Shown: in pieces, positions 9,972-21,124 of the stretch
Layout of the letters: each line of letters begins with the position of its first letter
Position numbering within the stretch: the first letter of the stretch is position 1
Source of the DNA: Haloplasma contractile
GTDB lineage: Bacteria > Bacillota_I > Bacilli_A > Haloplasmatales > Haloplasmataceae
Assembly: GCA_016841945.1 (NCBI GenBank)
Contig: JAENYC010000025.1
Location: forward strand, 1 to 53,365
Direction of reading: 5' to 3'
Length of the DNA stretch: 53,365 nt
Notes under the pieces: model-generated
The model's input: the letters and a program-made list of their open reading frames with translations, nothing else
Databases searched by the model: none
What the model was told of the DNA's origin: nothing
Program-made: the position numbers and the translations under genes

Positions 9972-10844
9972 TTATCCCCTCCTAATTTGATTTTTTCTTT
10001 TACTTAAGTAAAACAATAATGCGACCAATCCAATGACAATAAGTACTACCATAAAGTATATCCACGCTTCTGCACTAGCATATCCATAACCTGTACTAGA
10101 TGAAAACATATCTCTTTTAATTTTACTCAATACTTCATTTGTAGAAAACGATGACAAAGTCACGATGGTATAAAGGACATTTACACTCACCAAACTTGTT
10201 AATGATGGAAGTGTAATCTTCCAAAAAGCTTCCCAAGGTGATGCGCCATCAATTGATGCTGCCTCATAAACACTTCTATCAATTTTTTGTAATCCTGATA
10301 AGAAGATTAGAATTTGAACACCTGACATCCATAATATGAAAATCATTTCTGAAAACATTAAAACGATTGGTTCTGCGATCTTCTCAGGTAAACTATTAGA
10401 AATGATTTGAATGACACCATATTGCTCGATAAGTGGAATCGATGTCGCCCCTTGATTAAATAATTCCGTAATTACAGGACCACTAGTGATAATCACAGGT
10501 AGAAAATAGATGGTTCTAAATATTCCTTTAAATTTAATTTTTTGATTTAGCATCACACTTACTATAATTGAAAATACGATAATAATTGGAACATATAAGA
10601 CAATTTGTTCAACAAACAATCTAATACGATCCATAAAATCTAAATCAAGTTTTAAGATTTCCTGATAGTTCTTGAGACCAATATTCTTTGTTACAACACC
10701 ATTTACTTCAAATTTAACTTCTTGAAAACTAAATTTTAGCGATTGAATAATAGGGATAAGCGAGAGTAGAATAAATCCAATGACCCATATTCCAATAAAT
10801 GAGTAACCAATTAAAGCTTCTCTTCGTTTATTTGTCATGTTCAC
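9972..10844 (-). CDS. Sugar ABC transporter permease (MalF/UgpA type)
   Basis: A 290-residue membrane protein with six predicted helices and the EAA loop YEAASIDGASPWEAFWKITL. It starts with GTG 10844, six bases after GGAGG, in a GTGA overlap with the stop of the DUF5696 gene, which implies translational coupling. ATG 10838 is a less well spaced alternative. It ends one base before the partner permease gene, so the two are produced together. Confidence 0.92.
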   Translation of the reverse strand: MNMTNKRREALIGYSFIGIWVIGFILLSLIPIIQSLKFSFQEVKFEVNGVVTKNIGLKNYQEILKLDLDFMDRIRLFVEQIVLYVPIIIVFSIIVSVMLNQKIKFKGIFRTIYFLPVIITSGPVITELFNQGATSIPLIEQYGVIQIISNSLPEKIAEPIVLMFSEMIFILWMSGVQILIFLSGLQKIDRSVYEAASIDGASPWEAFWKITLPSLTSLVSVNVLYTIVTLSSFSTNEVLSKIKRDMFSSSTGYGYASAEAWIYFMVVLIVIGLVALLFYLSKRKNQIRRG

Positions 10845-13123
10845 GCTACCCCTCCTATCACATGATAATGATTTCCTAAAATCTTAATTCCATCAACTGT
10901 AATATCTTCATTTAAGTAATTGATGTAAATCATTACACCATTAGAATATGTATTTTTAACAACACCTGCTTCTAACACTTCTCTTTCTACAATCCATTCA
11001 CCGGTAACATTTTTTAATGCATCGTTAACAAATCGATACTTATCTACAATCGTATTTTTCCAACTAGAATATTTAGAAGAATATAAATCCTTTGATGGTG
11101 TATCAATTAATAAATGAGCAGATTCCTCTGTAATATAGAAGGAAGGATAAATGCCATAATCAATTAATCTCAATGAACCATCATTAATATCAGAGAAATA
11201 ATTCATAAACGGTGCGTAAGCATCTACTGTTGTTCTTAACACTAACGAGACAAATGGAACTGTGTCAGTAAACTTGTAATGTTGGCTAGAATACATTGGT
11301 ACATCAAAGTACTCATCACTATATTTTAATAAATAATCATTAACTTCATACAAGCCAATTTTTCCATTATATTTTTTTAACATATTCTGATATAAATCAA
11401 TTGCATCTCCTCTTGATTCAATTTTTCTTCCATTACTTGAATATAAGATGTTACCTAAGGATTGAAGTGCAATATTCTCTATATTATTTTTCTCAAAATC
11501 TTCTAGTGTGTTTTCAAATATTTTTCTTGTTGAACTTGGTTTTAATAGATGGTATTCATAATCATCTACTTCATAAGAAATGGTATCTCCATCAATTCGT
11601 CTAGCTAAATCAACCATTTGATTAAAATTACCTGCATTATCAAAACCTCGGGTATAGTCCATTTGGAAATAAGTTGGAATATTTAGTTCATCCATCGCAT
11701 CAATTAACAGTTGATACCCTTTTTTACCTCCAGTTTTTCTATCAAATGGGAAATAATCTGGTGCTGTGCCAGTTAGACCACCTTTAGACCATCCTCTAAG
11801 GACCAAACGCAAATTATCAATGTCTTGATGTGACAAGTCATTTACCATATGTATAACATCAGATGCATCTGTCATCTTTACTCTTGAATCAAATAATAAG
11901 CCTTTTTTTCGTTCAGAATTTAAAATTTCTAATCGCATTGGAATATTCTCTTTTTTATCAAATTGTTCCTCATTTAATAAGTCATTTTTATCAAGATAGT
12001 TCCTGTACTGATTTGCCATTCCTACATAATTTGCTTCTTCTTCATTTAAAAATTCATAGTAAATAGATGCATCAAATTCAGTTCTATTTTTTTGTGTCAT
12101 TACAACACTTCCCATATCTCTGCTTGTTGGTTGTTCATATTGAATTCGATAAATGTATTCGAAGAATGTCCAATAAAAATCTGTTGTTTTTCCTGCAGGA
12201 TAAACGACTAATCGAGATGATTCAGCTCCACCTTTATTTACTGCATAAAATGCATTATGATTTACACCATGAACCATTCCATATACAGGTAAATGTATCG
12301 ATTGTTCTGGCATTACGTAATCATCAATCGTTTTATCATATAGACCAACATCACTTCTATAAAGGCTCTTACTATATATCAAACCATTCATATTTGATTG
12401 TTTTTGATATCTAATCAATGCACCAGAGCCATCTGGTACTAAGATGTATCCAGGAATGGTGATATCATCTATTGTTGTTTTCACCGCACCTAAAAATGGA
12501 TAAATTTTTATATTACCTAATTTATATTTCTCTGTTTCTTCAATAGAATCTGATGGTATTGTTACATTTAATCCTTTTCCATCTAAACGAACAATTAGTT
12601 TTAACTTTATTCCAGTTTCTCCAAAGGTGATGTCTGATTCAAAACCATTTTCAGTTTTTACTGTATTTATCTTACTTGTACCACTTGTTGTGATAGCTTC
12701 TTCTCCAATTTCTTCTCTTATATTGGTTTTTCTAAAATATGTAATCCATACGGCTGATTTCACACGTGCTCTCCAAGTTCTGTTTAAGCGCTCTTCTTCT
12801 GTATTGAATGACGAACCCCAAACATAACCTGTTTTTTTATCTTCAATTCTAATTGAAAGATCATCTTGATTCATATATAGTATCAATTGTTCAGATTCTG
12901 TGACATATTCATAACCTTCTAAATCAACTAAAGGATTGTTTGGCGCATCAAAGTTTGTCTCTACCTGGGTAAAACGATTTGAATTATATATAGCATCATT
13001 ATTTAATTCAAATTCAACAACATCCTCTTCATTTGTTTGTTGTGCATGACTTATCATAAATGTGATAGAAATTGATATACCTAACACTACAAAAATTAAA
13101 GCTTTATAAAGTATTTTTGACAC
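10841..13123 (-). CDS. DUF5696-domain extracytoplasmic protein of the sugar-transport operon
   Basis: A 760-residue protein with an N-terminal hydrophobic signal/anchor (about 5-25). The remainder is extracytoplasmic: a beta-rich first half (about 60-330, with YVWGSSFNTEEE and IPGYILVPDGSGALIRY) and a second half that looks like an alpha/beta barrel (about 390-700, with TYFQMDYTRGFDNAGN). It matches my recollection of DUF5696 proteins, which have no assigned activity and occur between sugar ABC permease genes. The position between two permease pairs suggests an accessory glycan-handling or glycosidase-like role; no catalytic residues can be named. Its GTG start (AAGGAGGTGG, good spacing) overlaps the NHL/YIP1 gene end by 20 bases. 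Confidence 0.7.
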   Translation of the reverse strand: MSKILYKALIFVVLGISISITFMISHAQQTNEEDVVEFELNNDAIYNSNRFTQVETNFDAPNNPLVDLEGYEYVTESEQLILYMNQDDLSIRIEDKKTGYVWGSSFNTEEERLNRTWRARVKSAVWITYFRKTNIREEIGEEAITTSGTSKINTVKTENGFESDITFGETGIKLKLIVRLDGKGLNVTIPSDSIEETEKYKLGNIKIYPFLGAVKTTIDDITIPGYILVPDGSGALIRYQKQSNMNGLIYSKSLYRSDVGLYDKTIDDYVMPEQSIHLPVYGMVHGVNHNAFYAVNKGGAESSRLVVYPAGKTTDFYWTFFEYIYRIQYEQPTSRDMGSVVMTQKNRTEFDASIYYEFLNEEEANYVGMANQYRNYLDKNDLLNEEQFDKKENIPMRLEILNSERKKGLLFDSRVKMTDASDVIHMVNDLSHQDIDNLRLVLRGWSKGGLTGTAPDYFPFDRKTGGKKGYQLLIDAMDELNIPTYFQMDYTRGFDNAGNFNQMVDLARRIDGDTISYEVDDYEYHLLKPSSTRKIFENTLEDFEKNNIENIALQSLGNILYSSNGRKIESRGDAIDLYQNMLKKYNGKIGLYEVNDYLLKYSDEYFDVPMYSSQHYKFTDTVPFVSLVLRTTVDAYAPFMNYFSDINDGSLRLIDYGIYPSFYITEESAHLLIDTPSKDLYSSKYSSWKNTIVDKYRFVNDALKNVTGEWIVEREVLEAGVVKNTYSNGVMIYINYLNEDITVDGIKILGNHYHVIGGVA

Positions 13124-15137
13124 GTATCACCACCTCCTTAAATAAAGAATAAATAAAGTCTGATAATTGATTTAGTAATAGATATACAATAAATAACATT
13201 AAGGCGATAATTACCATTGTAAATATTGTCAACAATATATTTTTAATTGTTTCTCCCACTTTATAATTATGAATTTCTTTAATCATAATAAAGATTAAGA
13301 TTAACGACCAACTATATAGAATAAAGTGTGAGAAGTTAAATAGAAATATTTCATTATACGTTAAAACATTAGAAATTATTGATAATGGAATAATCCCAAC
13401 GATAAGAGGGGCAAATGCATAAATACTACTAATATAAATGTCTTTAAACCAACCCTCACCATCATTTAATGTACTTATTAAGTAGTTAGCCAAAATCCAT
13501 AATAGGAATAAACCAAATACTTTAGCTAATTCATAAATTAATACAATATCATTAGTATTAACATTAACGAATATAAATGAGGTAATATAGTATGATGCGA
13601 TTATTTCAATAAATAAAATGACATATAAAACACTTGCCGATAGATAAGACGCTTTCTTTTCACGTTTAATCTCATAGTAGGTATCAGCAGGATGCTTAAA
13701 TATCTGAAACATTAATGATAATTCTCTCACAATTTTTATATGAAAAATCTTTAGACCTACTTTTTTTATTTTCTCTACATAGTTAAATCTTTTTAATAGA
13801 TACTTTGTTACATTCCACAATAATACGGTAATGACGATACTTATAATCAATATACCACCGTTATTTTGCAACCAATTATTTCTAATTTCCCAAAATGCAT
13901 CTGAATAGCCATCCTTATCGTTGGCAATTTCAAATCGTTCTAACGCCTCATCATATTGTTCATTTTTCATGTTAATTTTGCCTAGGGCACTATTTGCCAA
14001 AGCAAATGAATTATTCATTCTATTAACCTCTTGCCAAACCTGCTCACTCTGTTTATAATCACCATCTAAATATAACTGATTGGCTTGATGAATAAGGTTA
14101 ACAAAATTTGTTTTTTGAAAAATTTGAATATTGTTATAGGAAGAGTCTAAAACATAGATATTTCCTTCATCATCTACTGTTAAGCTCGTTGGTTTTTTAA
14201 TAAGTCCTAATCGTTTGTTTCCTGTATCTAATCCACCAAATACAAACAACAAATTTCCATATGAATCATATTGATAGATTCTAGCCTCTTCTGTTATAAG
14301 GTAAATATTCAAATAATCATCAATATAAAGATCAATTAATTTATCACCAGGTTGATATATATCTTCATTTAAAATATTTACACTTGATAAATTAAATTTT
14401 TTAATACTTGGATTAATATTAGATGTAATGGTATAGATTAAACCTTTTTTATCAATCGCAACATTTTTTGGTGCTGGTGGTAGATTTTTCGCTAGTTGAT
14501 TTGTTAAACCGAGAAATAAATCATTGAACTTCATTCTCCAATCAAATCCTGATTGATTTACACCAAAGTATCCTAAGAAGTTCCCTTTGTAATTTAATTG
14601 AATTACACCATTAGTCGCACCATCACCTGTGATGTATAAATTACCTCTTTTGTCAACCACTATTTTTTCTGGTCTATACCCTTGATTTTCACCATATAAA
14701 GGTTCGGTCGGTTTTTCGAATTCTTGAAGTAAAACACCTTCAAAATTAAACTTATAAACCTTTGCATTTCCTTTATCTGCAACATAAATCATTTCTTCAT
14801 CATCTACAAAAATTCCCGTTGGACTATCTAATATTTCCTCACCTATAAAACGAATTAGGTTTCCATCTAAGTCCATTACCACTATATTATTAGCACCAGT
14901 GTTTGCGATATATAAATAATCACCTTTATAATACATATCTTCAGGTTTATTTAGTTCATAGTCGTAGTTTAATACCCCAACAGGTAAATAACTCGTTTGT
15001 GTGGGAACTAAGCCTTCATTTGTACCGATTGTATATGTTTTGTAAGGCACTCCGAGGGTATTACTTGCTTTTGTCGTTTGTGTGATAACAAATAATGAAG
15101 TTGTAAGTATAAAGAAAATCAAACATATTTTTTTCAT
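13104..15137 (-). CDS. NHL-repeat / TPR / YIP1-type membrane protein
   Basis: The 677-residue protein has a signal peptide (1-24), then an extracytoplasmic six-bladed NHL propeller (about 45-340) with repeats such as PEDMYYKGDYLYIANTGANN and GIFVDDEEMIYVADKGNAKV. A TPR-like helical stretch follows (about 350-410, LYLDGDYKQSEQVWQEVN). A transmembrane helix lies near 425-445 and a YIP1-type multi-helix membrane domain at about 480-677. An outward-facing propeller tied to a membrane domain inside a glycan-import operon suggests sensing, scaffolding or a docking role for the two importers; that is inference. The start has AAGGAGG and ATG 15137. Confidence 0.75.
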   Translation of the reverse strand: MKKICLIFFILTTSLFVITQTTKASNTLGVPYKTYTIGTNEGLVPTQTSYLPVGVLNYDYELNKPEDMYYKGDYLYIANTGANNIVVMDLDGNLIRFIGEEILDSPTGIFVDDEEMIYVADKGNAKVYKFNFEGVLLQEFEKPTEPLYGENQGYRPEKIVVDKRGNLYITGDGATNGVIQLNYKGNFLGYFGVNQSGFDWRMKFNDLFLGLTNQLAKNLPPAPKNVAIDKKGLIYTITSNINPSIKKFNLSSVNILNEDIYQPGDKLIDLYIDDYLNIYLITEEARIYQYDSYGNLLFVFGGLDTGNKRLGLIKKPTSLTVDDEGNIYVLDSSYNNIQIFQKTNFVNLIHQANQLYLDGDYKQSEQVWQEVNRMNNSFALANSALGKINMKNEQYDEALERFEIANDKDGYSDAFWEIRNNWLQNNGGILIISIVITVLLWNVTKYLLKRFNYVEKIKKVGLKIFHIKIVRELSLMFQIFKHPADTYYEIKREKKASYLSASVLYVILFIEIIASYYITSFIFVNVNTNDIVLIYELAKVFGLFLLWILANYLISTLNDGEGWFKDIYISSIYAFAPLIVGIIPLSIISNVLTYNEIFLFNFSHFILYSWSLILIFIMIKEIHNYKVGETIKNILLTIFTMVIIALMLFIVYLLLNQLSDFIYSLFKEVVIRVKNTL

Positions 15138-15148
15138 ATGACTCCTCC

Positions 15149-16027
15149 TTACTTAATACCCGAGTGTGCCATGGTATCCATGACTTTTCTCTGCATTATG
15201 ATAAAGATAATTAGATTTGGTACAAACATAATTAATGATGAAGCAGCAGCCATTCCTTGACCTGCTACTGTATTATTGTTATTTAATGTAACAAGTGTTT
15301 GCATATAAAACGCCAAGGTTCTCTTACTGTCCATATTGATAAATAAACTAGAGGTTTCAATATTGTTCCACACACTTTGGAATGATAGAATCGCAACTGT
15401 TGCAAGCGCTGGTTTAATTAGGGGAAGTATAATTCTCCAATAAATCGAAAAATCACTTGCCCCGTCAATCTTCGCGGCTTCTATCAACGAATTAGGTATT
15501 TGATCAATAAATTGTTTGATTAGAAACAACCCAACAGGAATTGTTAGTAAAGGAAGTACGTGGACGAAAAAGTTATCGATTAATCCGATTTCCTTAATGA
15601 CTAAGAAACGAGGAACACCTACGGCTATCCCTACAAACATCAAGGCAATTGTATTGATCTCAAATATAAGTGCTTTAAACTTAAATTTCATTTTTGAAAG
15701 AGCAAATCCTGCCATTGAACTGATAATGATTGAAAATATCATTACCAGTGCCGTTACAAAAATACTGTTGAATAAATAACGACTCATCGGAATTCCTGTT
15801 GTACTTGTGTTAGAAAATAAATTTTTAAAGTTTATTAATGTTGGATTTTTGACAAAGAATCGAGGAGGGAATGCAAACAGTTCATCAAGCGGTTTAAAGG
15901 CATGAAATACGATAAAGATTAATGGTAATGCCATAAATATACTTAAAGGCAATAGATACATTAAAAACTTAATTTGACTTTTATGAAATTTTTTTGGATT
16001 AATTCTATTTCCATGATAAGCTCCCAT
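15149..16027 (-). CDS. Carbohydrate ABC transporter permease (MalG type), second importer
   Basis: About 292 residues with six hydrophobic segments and the EAA loop [20 protein letters not shown]. The frame extends to an ATG at 16066, inside the upstream permease gene. AGGAGGT seven bases before ATG 16027 and the 11-base gap after the upstream gene favour [14 protein letters not shown] as the true start. It pairs with the permease at 16039-16971 and the 986-residue binding protein. Confidence 0.92.
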   Translation of the reverse strand: MGAYHGNRINPKKFHKSQIKFLMYLLPLSIFMALPLIFIVFHAFKPLDELFAFPPRFFVKNPTLINFKNLFSNTSTTGIPMSRYLFNSIFVTALVMIFSIIISSMAGFALSKMKFKFKALIFEINTIALMFVGIAVGVPRFLVIKEIGLIDNFFVHVLPLLTIPVGLFLIKQFIDQIPNSLIEAAKIDGASDFSIYWRIILPLIKPALATVAILSFQSVWNNIETSSLFINMDSKRTLAFYMQTLVTLNNNNTVAGQGMAAASSLIMFVPNLIIFIIMQRKVMDTMAHSGIK

Positions 16028-16038
16028 AATTCTACCTC

Positions 16039-16971
16039 CTAACCTTTCTCGCCAAATAATCGCCAAGATACTTTACTGAAATAATAGACTATGAGTAATA
16101 AAACAACAGATACTGCTGCTGCATAACCCATTTCAAATCGAATGAATCCATAGTCTTCTATATGATTGACGATTAATTGTCCTGAATATTGAGGCGTTGG
16201 ATTTGCACCTGATAAGGCTACTCCGATTCCGCCTATATTAAATGTATTTACTATCGCCATAACTGCTCCAAATAGCATCTGTGGTTTCATAGATGGAATT
16301 GTGATATAAAAAACCTCTTGCCAACGGTTTTTCATTCCATCTATATAAGCTGCTTCATATAATTCCTGATCAATATTTAATATTCCTGCTAACATCGCAA
16401 GAAAACCAACTCCCATGCTTCCCCACAAGGAGACAACAATCATAATATTCATTAAATGATCAGGAGATTGTAACCATTGAATTGGTTGTTCGATGATATT
16501 TAAATTTAATAAAAATGCATTTAAATACCCTGTATGGTCACCTGAAAAGATAATTCTCCATATAACCGCCATTGCAATCCCTGCTGTCATAGACGGAGAA
16601 TAAATCACAAGTGCGAGTATTGTTCTTAATCTATGAGGAATTTGCGACAATGACCAAGCTAAGAAGAATCCTAACATATATCCACCTGGTCCTACAATAA
16701 GAGCGTATTTAATGGTGTTAGGCAAAACATGTTGCATGAACTCTTGGTCATTTGTGATAAGTTGTATATAATTTAATAACCCGATAAAATCAGGTGATTT
16801 AACGGTATTAAAATATGTAAATGATAGATATATCGCGGCTAACACCGGGATTACTATAAAGGTTATAAATAAAAGCACATATGGACTAACAAATAAATAT
16901 GGGGATTTATGAGATAAAAATTGATGAACAACTTTAAATTTTTCTATTATTTTTTTCATATTATTCTTCAT
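16039..16971 (-). CDS. Sugar ABC transporter permease (MalF/UgpA type), second importer
   Basis: A 310-residue membrane protein with the EAA loop [21 protein letters not shown] and a long N-terminal cytoplasmic tail. ATG 16971 overlaps the end of the binding-protein gene by 11 bases; a second in-frame ATG at 16959 is also possible. The order binding protein, MalF-type, MalG-type is the usual one for this importer class. Confidence 0.92.
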   Translation of the reverse strand: MKNNMKKIIEKFKVVHQFLSHKSPYLFVSPYVLLFITFIVIPVLAAIYLSFTYFNTVKSPDFIGLLNYIQLITNDQEFMQHVLPNTIKYALIVGPGGYMLGFFLAWSLSQIPHRLRTILALVIYSPSMTAGIAMAVIWRIIFSGDHTGYLNAFLLNLNIIEQPIQWLQSPDHLMNIMIVVSLWGSMGVGFLAMLAGILNIDQELYEAAYIDGMKNRWQEVFYITIPSMKPQMLFGAVMAIVNTFNIGGIGVALSGANPTPQYSGQLIVNHIEDYGFIRFEMGYAAAVSVVLLLIVYYFSKVSWRLFGEKG

Positions 16972-19921
16972 CTTCTCTCACCCAACTTCTAATCATATCT
17001 AAAGTCGCAATATTGTATGGTTCTATCATATTACCGTTTTTGTCTACATATCCAAATTCAATATTCTTACGAGTAATTTCACGGTTAATTTTAATAATGG
17101 AATCATCAACTGCATCACGGACACTTTCTCCACTCATTACAACTTCATTCCATATATTACTTAATTCTCTTTCTACCATATAAGTAGCTGGTGTATTTGG
17201 TACATTTCTTAACCATTCCCATTGATTTAGAATCACTTCTTTATCCTCTTCTGGCCAAGTTGATAACCTAAAAGCTTCAATATTCGCAGAATTCCACATA
17301 TATTCAGGTCCTAATGTTGTGGTTAAGGTTCTATCAAACTCAACTTGCGTTTCTGTTTCCATCCACCATTTCATTAACTGCCAAGCAGCATTCTTTTTAT
17401 CACTTTTATTAAAAATAGTCATCCCTTGACCTGGTCCTGTTGCATAACGCAATATTTCTCCATCCTCATTTTCAATACCTGGAATCACTTGGATATCCCA
17501 TTGGCCTTTTAATTCTGGTGCTGCATACATCAACTGTACATAAACACCGAAATCACCAATTCCAATAGGTAACATTCCATATCGGAAATGATTATAAAAA
17601 TTAGGCACTTGCATTGGCATACTGTAAATGGAAAATAAATCTGTCATAAATGAAATAGCCTCAATCGAACGGTCATTATCAAGTACTGTTTTCATTCCAT
17701 TTTCATCATACAAATCACCTTCAAATTGATAAATAAAAGGTGTTGTCGTATCGAATGTTTTATAACTATTAGCATAGGCTAATGGTACAAAGAAATTCAT
17801 ACCGTATCGTTGTAATTCTGGCAAAATCGAAATCACTTCATCCCAAGTGTTTGGCACTGGTATATCTAATTTATCTAATATATCTTTTCGATAAAACAAG
17901 ACATTAAAGTTTTGTGTGTCAGGCAAACCATAAACACCTTCATCATGAATAAACGGTATTAAAGCACCCTCTTGATAGATATCAAGCATTTGTTCAAAAT
18001 CATCAAATTGTCTTAAATCATAAACTGCATCACGAAGTGTTAACTGATACGATAGATTTGTATGAATCCCCATCGCCAAGTCTGGTTGAGCATCAGCTGC
18101 ATTGGCTAAAACCAATTTATTCTCATCAGGCATGACTGAAAACTTTACTTTAATTCCTGTCTCTTTTGTGAAACTACTATCTGCCATTTCCTGCATCAAA
18201 TTAACATATAACCTTGGTCTGTTGACCCATACATTGATTTCATCTTCTAAAACTGTATCATCATATGGAGAAATAAAAAACGATAAGAAGAAACGCTTAA
18301 TAAAAACCCACATTTTCACAAAGAAATTAGGTTCACTATTTGGTAAATCACTTTCATCTGCATGGATATAAAATGCATCAATTGATAAGGGTTGTTCTAT
18401 TAGATAATCTAGAGAATCTCCTAACAGTTGTGAAACAGAACCAGACCCTTCAGATAGTACATTTAATTTATAAGGTAGTTCATCATAATCTTTAATTAGT
18501 TTACTTAAATTACGACTAGCCAATTTAAATAAAACCATCTCTTGTGATTCTTTATTTGAATGATTTAACTGATTTAAATACGCATAATAGTCATCAACTG
18601 TATCTTTCCATTCTTCTAGTGTATTTTTTAAATTTGGTATATATTCATGCATGTTCCAATCACGATTTTTATCAGCATTATTACCAGTTAATTGTTTTAT
18701 ATCAAGTGTTAGTTCATTTATTTCCTTCATCATATTCTGAGTACCTTCATAAACATCTTTATACAATGAACTATTTACCTCTAGTGACAAAGTATTTTCA
18801 CCTTTTTTTAAATAAAAGTAGTAAGGATTTTGATTCCAATCGGCTATTGTTACATTTTCCCATCTTGCACTGTTAGGAAAAGCAATATATTTTGCTTCTT
18901 CAAAAGGTATTTCTCCATTAATATAAATTGATTGATAGGAAGCAGAATTGATTTCAAAATCTTGTTTTATCTTAAAAGTAAGTTGATAATACCCTGTTTT
19001 GGGTACTTCAATTTCCCAATCAACACGATGTCCAGGTTTTTTGAATGTATCCCCATCTAAAATATTAACCTTCATATATACCACATCAAAGGGCTTAACA
19101 CCCGCTTCTCTTGAGGTACCAGGTCTAATTGATGGATGACTTGTTGACTTAAATAACTCAGATTGATATGTTATATAATCTTCTTTGATGATATTTCCTT
19201 TAGCTAGATCAAAATATTCATCATAAGACAAAAATTCTTTCTTATTATGAATAGAGATGTCTCCAACAAGTAAGTTACCGCTATCAAGTGTAATTGTGAT
19301 GGTATTTAAACCTTCATCCAATAAGAACTTTAAATTTTCATCTTGAATTCTTGTTGTGTCACGTAGTGTTTGCTTCATCCACTTTTTAATTCTTTCTTGT
19401 TTTGGTAGCACTTCATTCCCATAACGGTCGGTATCAAATGTCTCTTTTTCAAAGCGCCATAAGGAATCAAGTGTAATCTGTGATGCTTCACGATAAGGGG
19501 TTTTACCATTTATCATCACGTTTAACTCTATCGGCAAAATACTATCTGAGATAGAAAAATAATCCATTGATATTTCATATAAACCTGCTTCTTCTACTTC
19601 AACATTAAATTCAAGTATCTCATCACTTTGAAGTTCATAAACACCTGATTTATAACCTAAACTATTTGAAATATCGACCTTATTATCTTGATAGTTAAGA
19701 AACTCTAATGGCGTTATCGCTTCATTAAATAAGATATCATCACGATATCCATCGTCTATCCAATCTGATAATACTTTAGAATATTGACCGTCGCGATTAA
19801 TTTTTGTCACATCATCTATTCCATTGGCATTCACAGTTTCAAAACGATCAAAATTTGGTAAAAAAACAATACCTATTAATAATAGAGTTAATAAGGTCAA
19901 ATATTTTTTTAATCTCATCAC
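16961..19921 (-). CDS. Giant solute-binding protein with N-terminal carbohydrate-binding-like domains
   Basis: The 986-residue protein is about twice the usual length of a sugar-binding protein. After a signal peptide (about 10-32, no clear lipobox) come two galactose-binding-like beta domains (about 80-225 and 255-400; [35 protein letters not shown]). A helical linker (about 410-545) and a hydrophobic aromatic stretch (about 547-565, [18 protein letters not shown]) follow. The C-terminal family-1 binding domain covers about 580-970 ([45 protein letters not shown]). It probably tethers polymer while loading oligosaccharides into the importer. GTG 19921 is seven bases after GGAGAGG; ATG 19918 is equally plausible. 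It heads the operon running down to 9053. Confidence 0.88.
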   Translation of the reverse strand: MMRLKKYLTLLTLLLIGIVFLPNFDRFETVNANGIDDVTKINRDGQYSKVLSDWIDDGYRDDILFNEAITPLEFLNYQDNKVDISNSLGYKSGVYELQSDEILEFNVEVEEAGLYEISMDYFSISDSILPIELNVMINGKTPYREASQITLDSLWRFEKETFDTDRYGNEVLPKQERIKKWMKQTLRDTTRIQDENLKFLLDEGLNTITITLDSGNLLVGDISIHNKKEFLSYDEYFDLAKGNIIKEDYITYQSELFKSTSHPSIRPGTSREAGVKPFDVVYMKVNILDGDTFKKPGHRVDWEIEVPKTGYYQLTFKIKQDFEINSASYQSIYINGEIPFEEAKYIAFPNSARWENVTIADWNQNPYYFYLKKGENTLSLEVNSSLYKDVYEGTQNMMKEINELTLDIKQLTGNNADKNRDWNMHEYIPNLKNTLEEWKDTVDDYYAYLNQLNHSNKESQEMVLFKLASRNLSKLIKDYDELPYKLNVLSEGSGSVSQLLGDSLDYLIEQPLSIDAFYIHADESDLPNSEPNFFVKMWVFIKRFFLSFFISPYDDTVLEDEINVWVNRPRLYVNLMQEMADSSFTKETGIKVKFSVMPDENKLVLANAADAQPDLAMGIHTNLSYQLTLRDAVYDLRQFDDFEQMLDIYQEGALIPFIHDEGVYGLPDTQNFNVLFYRKDILDKLDIPVPNTWDEVISILPELQRYGMNFFVPLAYANSYKTFDTTTPFIYQFEGDLYDENGMKTVLDNDRSIEAISFMTDLFSIYSMPMQVPNFYNHFRYGMLPIGIGDFGVYVQLMYAAPELKGQWDIQVIPGIENEDGEILRYATGPGQGMTIFNKSDKKNAAWQLMKWWMETETQVEFDRTLTTTLGPEYMWNSANIEAFRLSTWPEEDKEVILNQWEWLRNVPNTPATYMVERELSNIWNEVVMSGESVRDAVDDSIIKINREITRKNIEFGYVDKNGNMIEPYNIATLDMIRSWVREDEE

Positions 19922-19971
19922 AACAAATCCTCTCCTTCCTAATCAGATAATTGTATATTTTTAATAGATAA

Positions 19972-19987
19972 TTTAAACGTTTATAGA
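19972..19987. promoter_or_regulatory. LacI/CcpA-type operator upstream of the giant solute-binding protein
   Basis: TTTAAACGTTTATAGA contains the palindromic AAACGTTT core. It lies about 50 bases upstream of the start codon, probably downstream of or overlapping the transcription start. Confidence 0.65.
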
Positions 19988-20017
19988 AAAATTATAAATA
20001 TACATTAATATTTTATT

Positions 20018-20023
20018 ATTATA
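20018..20023 (-). promoter_or_regulatory. Candidate -10 for the transport operon
   Basis: A TATAAT lies on the minus strand between the two operators at 19972 and 20046. No good -35 is found at 16-18 bases upstream, so the exact promoter is uncertain. An AT-rich alternative lies near 19990. Confidence 0.4.
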
Positions 20024-20045
20024 CACCCATTTTTTTCCTATTTAA

Positions 20046-20059
20046 TTGAAACGTTTACA
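20046..20059. promoter_or_regulatory. LacI/CcpA-type operator, distal site
   Basis: TTGAAACGTTTACA is one of the best-conserved copies of the operator family. It lies upstream of the candidate -10 and 73 bases from the proximal operator (about seven helical turns), which would suit looping. Confidence 0.7.
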
Positions 20060-20072
20060 TTATTAGGTAAAT

Positions 20073-20100
20073 AATAATTCCAGGTTAACCTGAAATAATT
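20073..20100. terminator. Inverted repeat, possible terminator of the LacI gene
   Basis: A 28-base near-perfect inverted repeat is centred on CAGGTTAACCTG, eight bases past the stop of the LacI-family gene. The tail on the minus strand is only moderately T-rich, so it may be a weak terminator or a protein-binding palindrome. Confidence 0.45.
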
Positions 20101-20107
20101 ATCTAAA

Positions 20108-21067
20108 TTAAAGTGAATTCCTAATTATAATTTCACCCGATGGTCTAGCAAAACGTGAAAAATCATCTTCTTTTTTAATTAGTGCATATACCAAACGGGC
20201 AACATCACTTCCCCATAAAAAACGATCAATATGTATAGTTGTTAGACTCGGTGTATAATATTTTGCTAATTCTATATTGTCAAAGCCAACTACTGCGACA
20301 TCATCTGGAATCTTATAATCATATTCTTTTAGTGCATCCATCACACCAATTGCCATTTCATCATTGGCACAAAAGAAAACTTCTGGAACATTTTGGTTTT
20401 TCAAGACATTTTTTACGATATTGTATCCACTTTCTATTGTCCAATCGCCCCTATAGTATTTATCTGTGTTTAAATCATGTTCATCCATCGCACGAATAAA
20501 CCCTTTATAACGATGAAGTGAATCATAAGTAATTGGACCGCTAATAAAACAAATATCTTTATAACCTTTTTCTATCAAAAGTTTCGTTAGTTTATATGTC
20601 ACTTCTGTATTTTCAATCATAAACCCATAGATATTTTTACTTTCAAGTGTTCTATCTAAAACAACTATTGGAAAATTTGTTGATGCAACTCTCTTTATTA
20701 TTTCATCACTTACTGTTCGATCGTGAATAATCGCTGCATCTACTTGTCGTTCTAACAACAATCTTTCTGCTGATTTTCCACTACTAACGATAATAGAATA
20801 ACCTAATTTAATTAACTCTATGTTGATACCATCTAATAATTTATGATATGTGGGTCTACTAAATCCATCCAAAAAAACTCCAATTGTGTTAGTGCTTTTC
20901 CGTTTTAAATTTCTTGCCGAACCATTTGGTGTATAGTTTAGTTTTTTTGCTGCTTCCAAAACTTTCTTGCGTGTTGATTCCTTCACTCTTGGGTCATTAT
21001 TCAAAGCATAGGATGTAGTTGATATTGAAACGCCTGCTAGTTTTGAAACCTCCTTTATCGTCACCAT
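20108..21067 (-). CDS. LacI-family transcriptional regulator
   Basis: The 319-residue protein has an N-terminal LacI helix-turn-helix (TIKEVSKLAGVSISTTSYAL, residues 3-22), a hinge (YTPNGSARNLKRK) and a periplasmic-binding-protein-like effector domain (about 60-319; AVVGFDNIELAKYYTPSLTT). It sits between the transport operon and the isomerase/kinase operon. The most likely targets are the GAAACGTTT-type sites near both, and the ligand is probably a pentose or disaccharide from the glycan. ATG 21067 is preceded by GGAGGATATATA. Confidence 0.92.
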   Translation of the reverse strand: MVTIKEVSKLAGVSISTTSYALNNDPRVKESTRKKVLEAAKKLNYTPNGSARNLKRKSTNTIGVFLDGFSRPTYHKLLDGINIELIKLGYSIIVSSGKSAERLLLERQVDAAIIHDRTVSDEIIKRVASTNFPIVVLDRTLESKNIYGFMIENTEVTYKLTKLLIEKGYKDICFISGPITYDSLHRYKGFIRAMDEHDLNTDKYYRGDWTIESGYNIVKNVLKNQNVPEVFFCANDEMAIGVMDALKEYDYKIPDDVAVVGFDNIELAKYYTPSLTTIHIDRFLWGSDVARLVYALIKKEDDFSRFARPSGEIIIRNSL

Positions 21068-21124
21068 TATATATCCTCCTTTTCACATAAATATTAAATT
21101 ATATTAATATCATTAACTATTTCT

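Noticed and set aside
11863-12414. Plus-strand ORFs opposite the DUF5696 gene
   Set aside because: They are complementary-strand shadows with His/Leu/Tyr-rich low-complexity products; the minus-strand gene has RBS, signal peptide and operon context.
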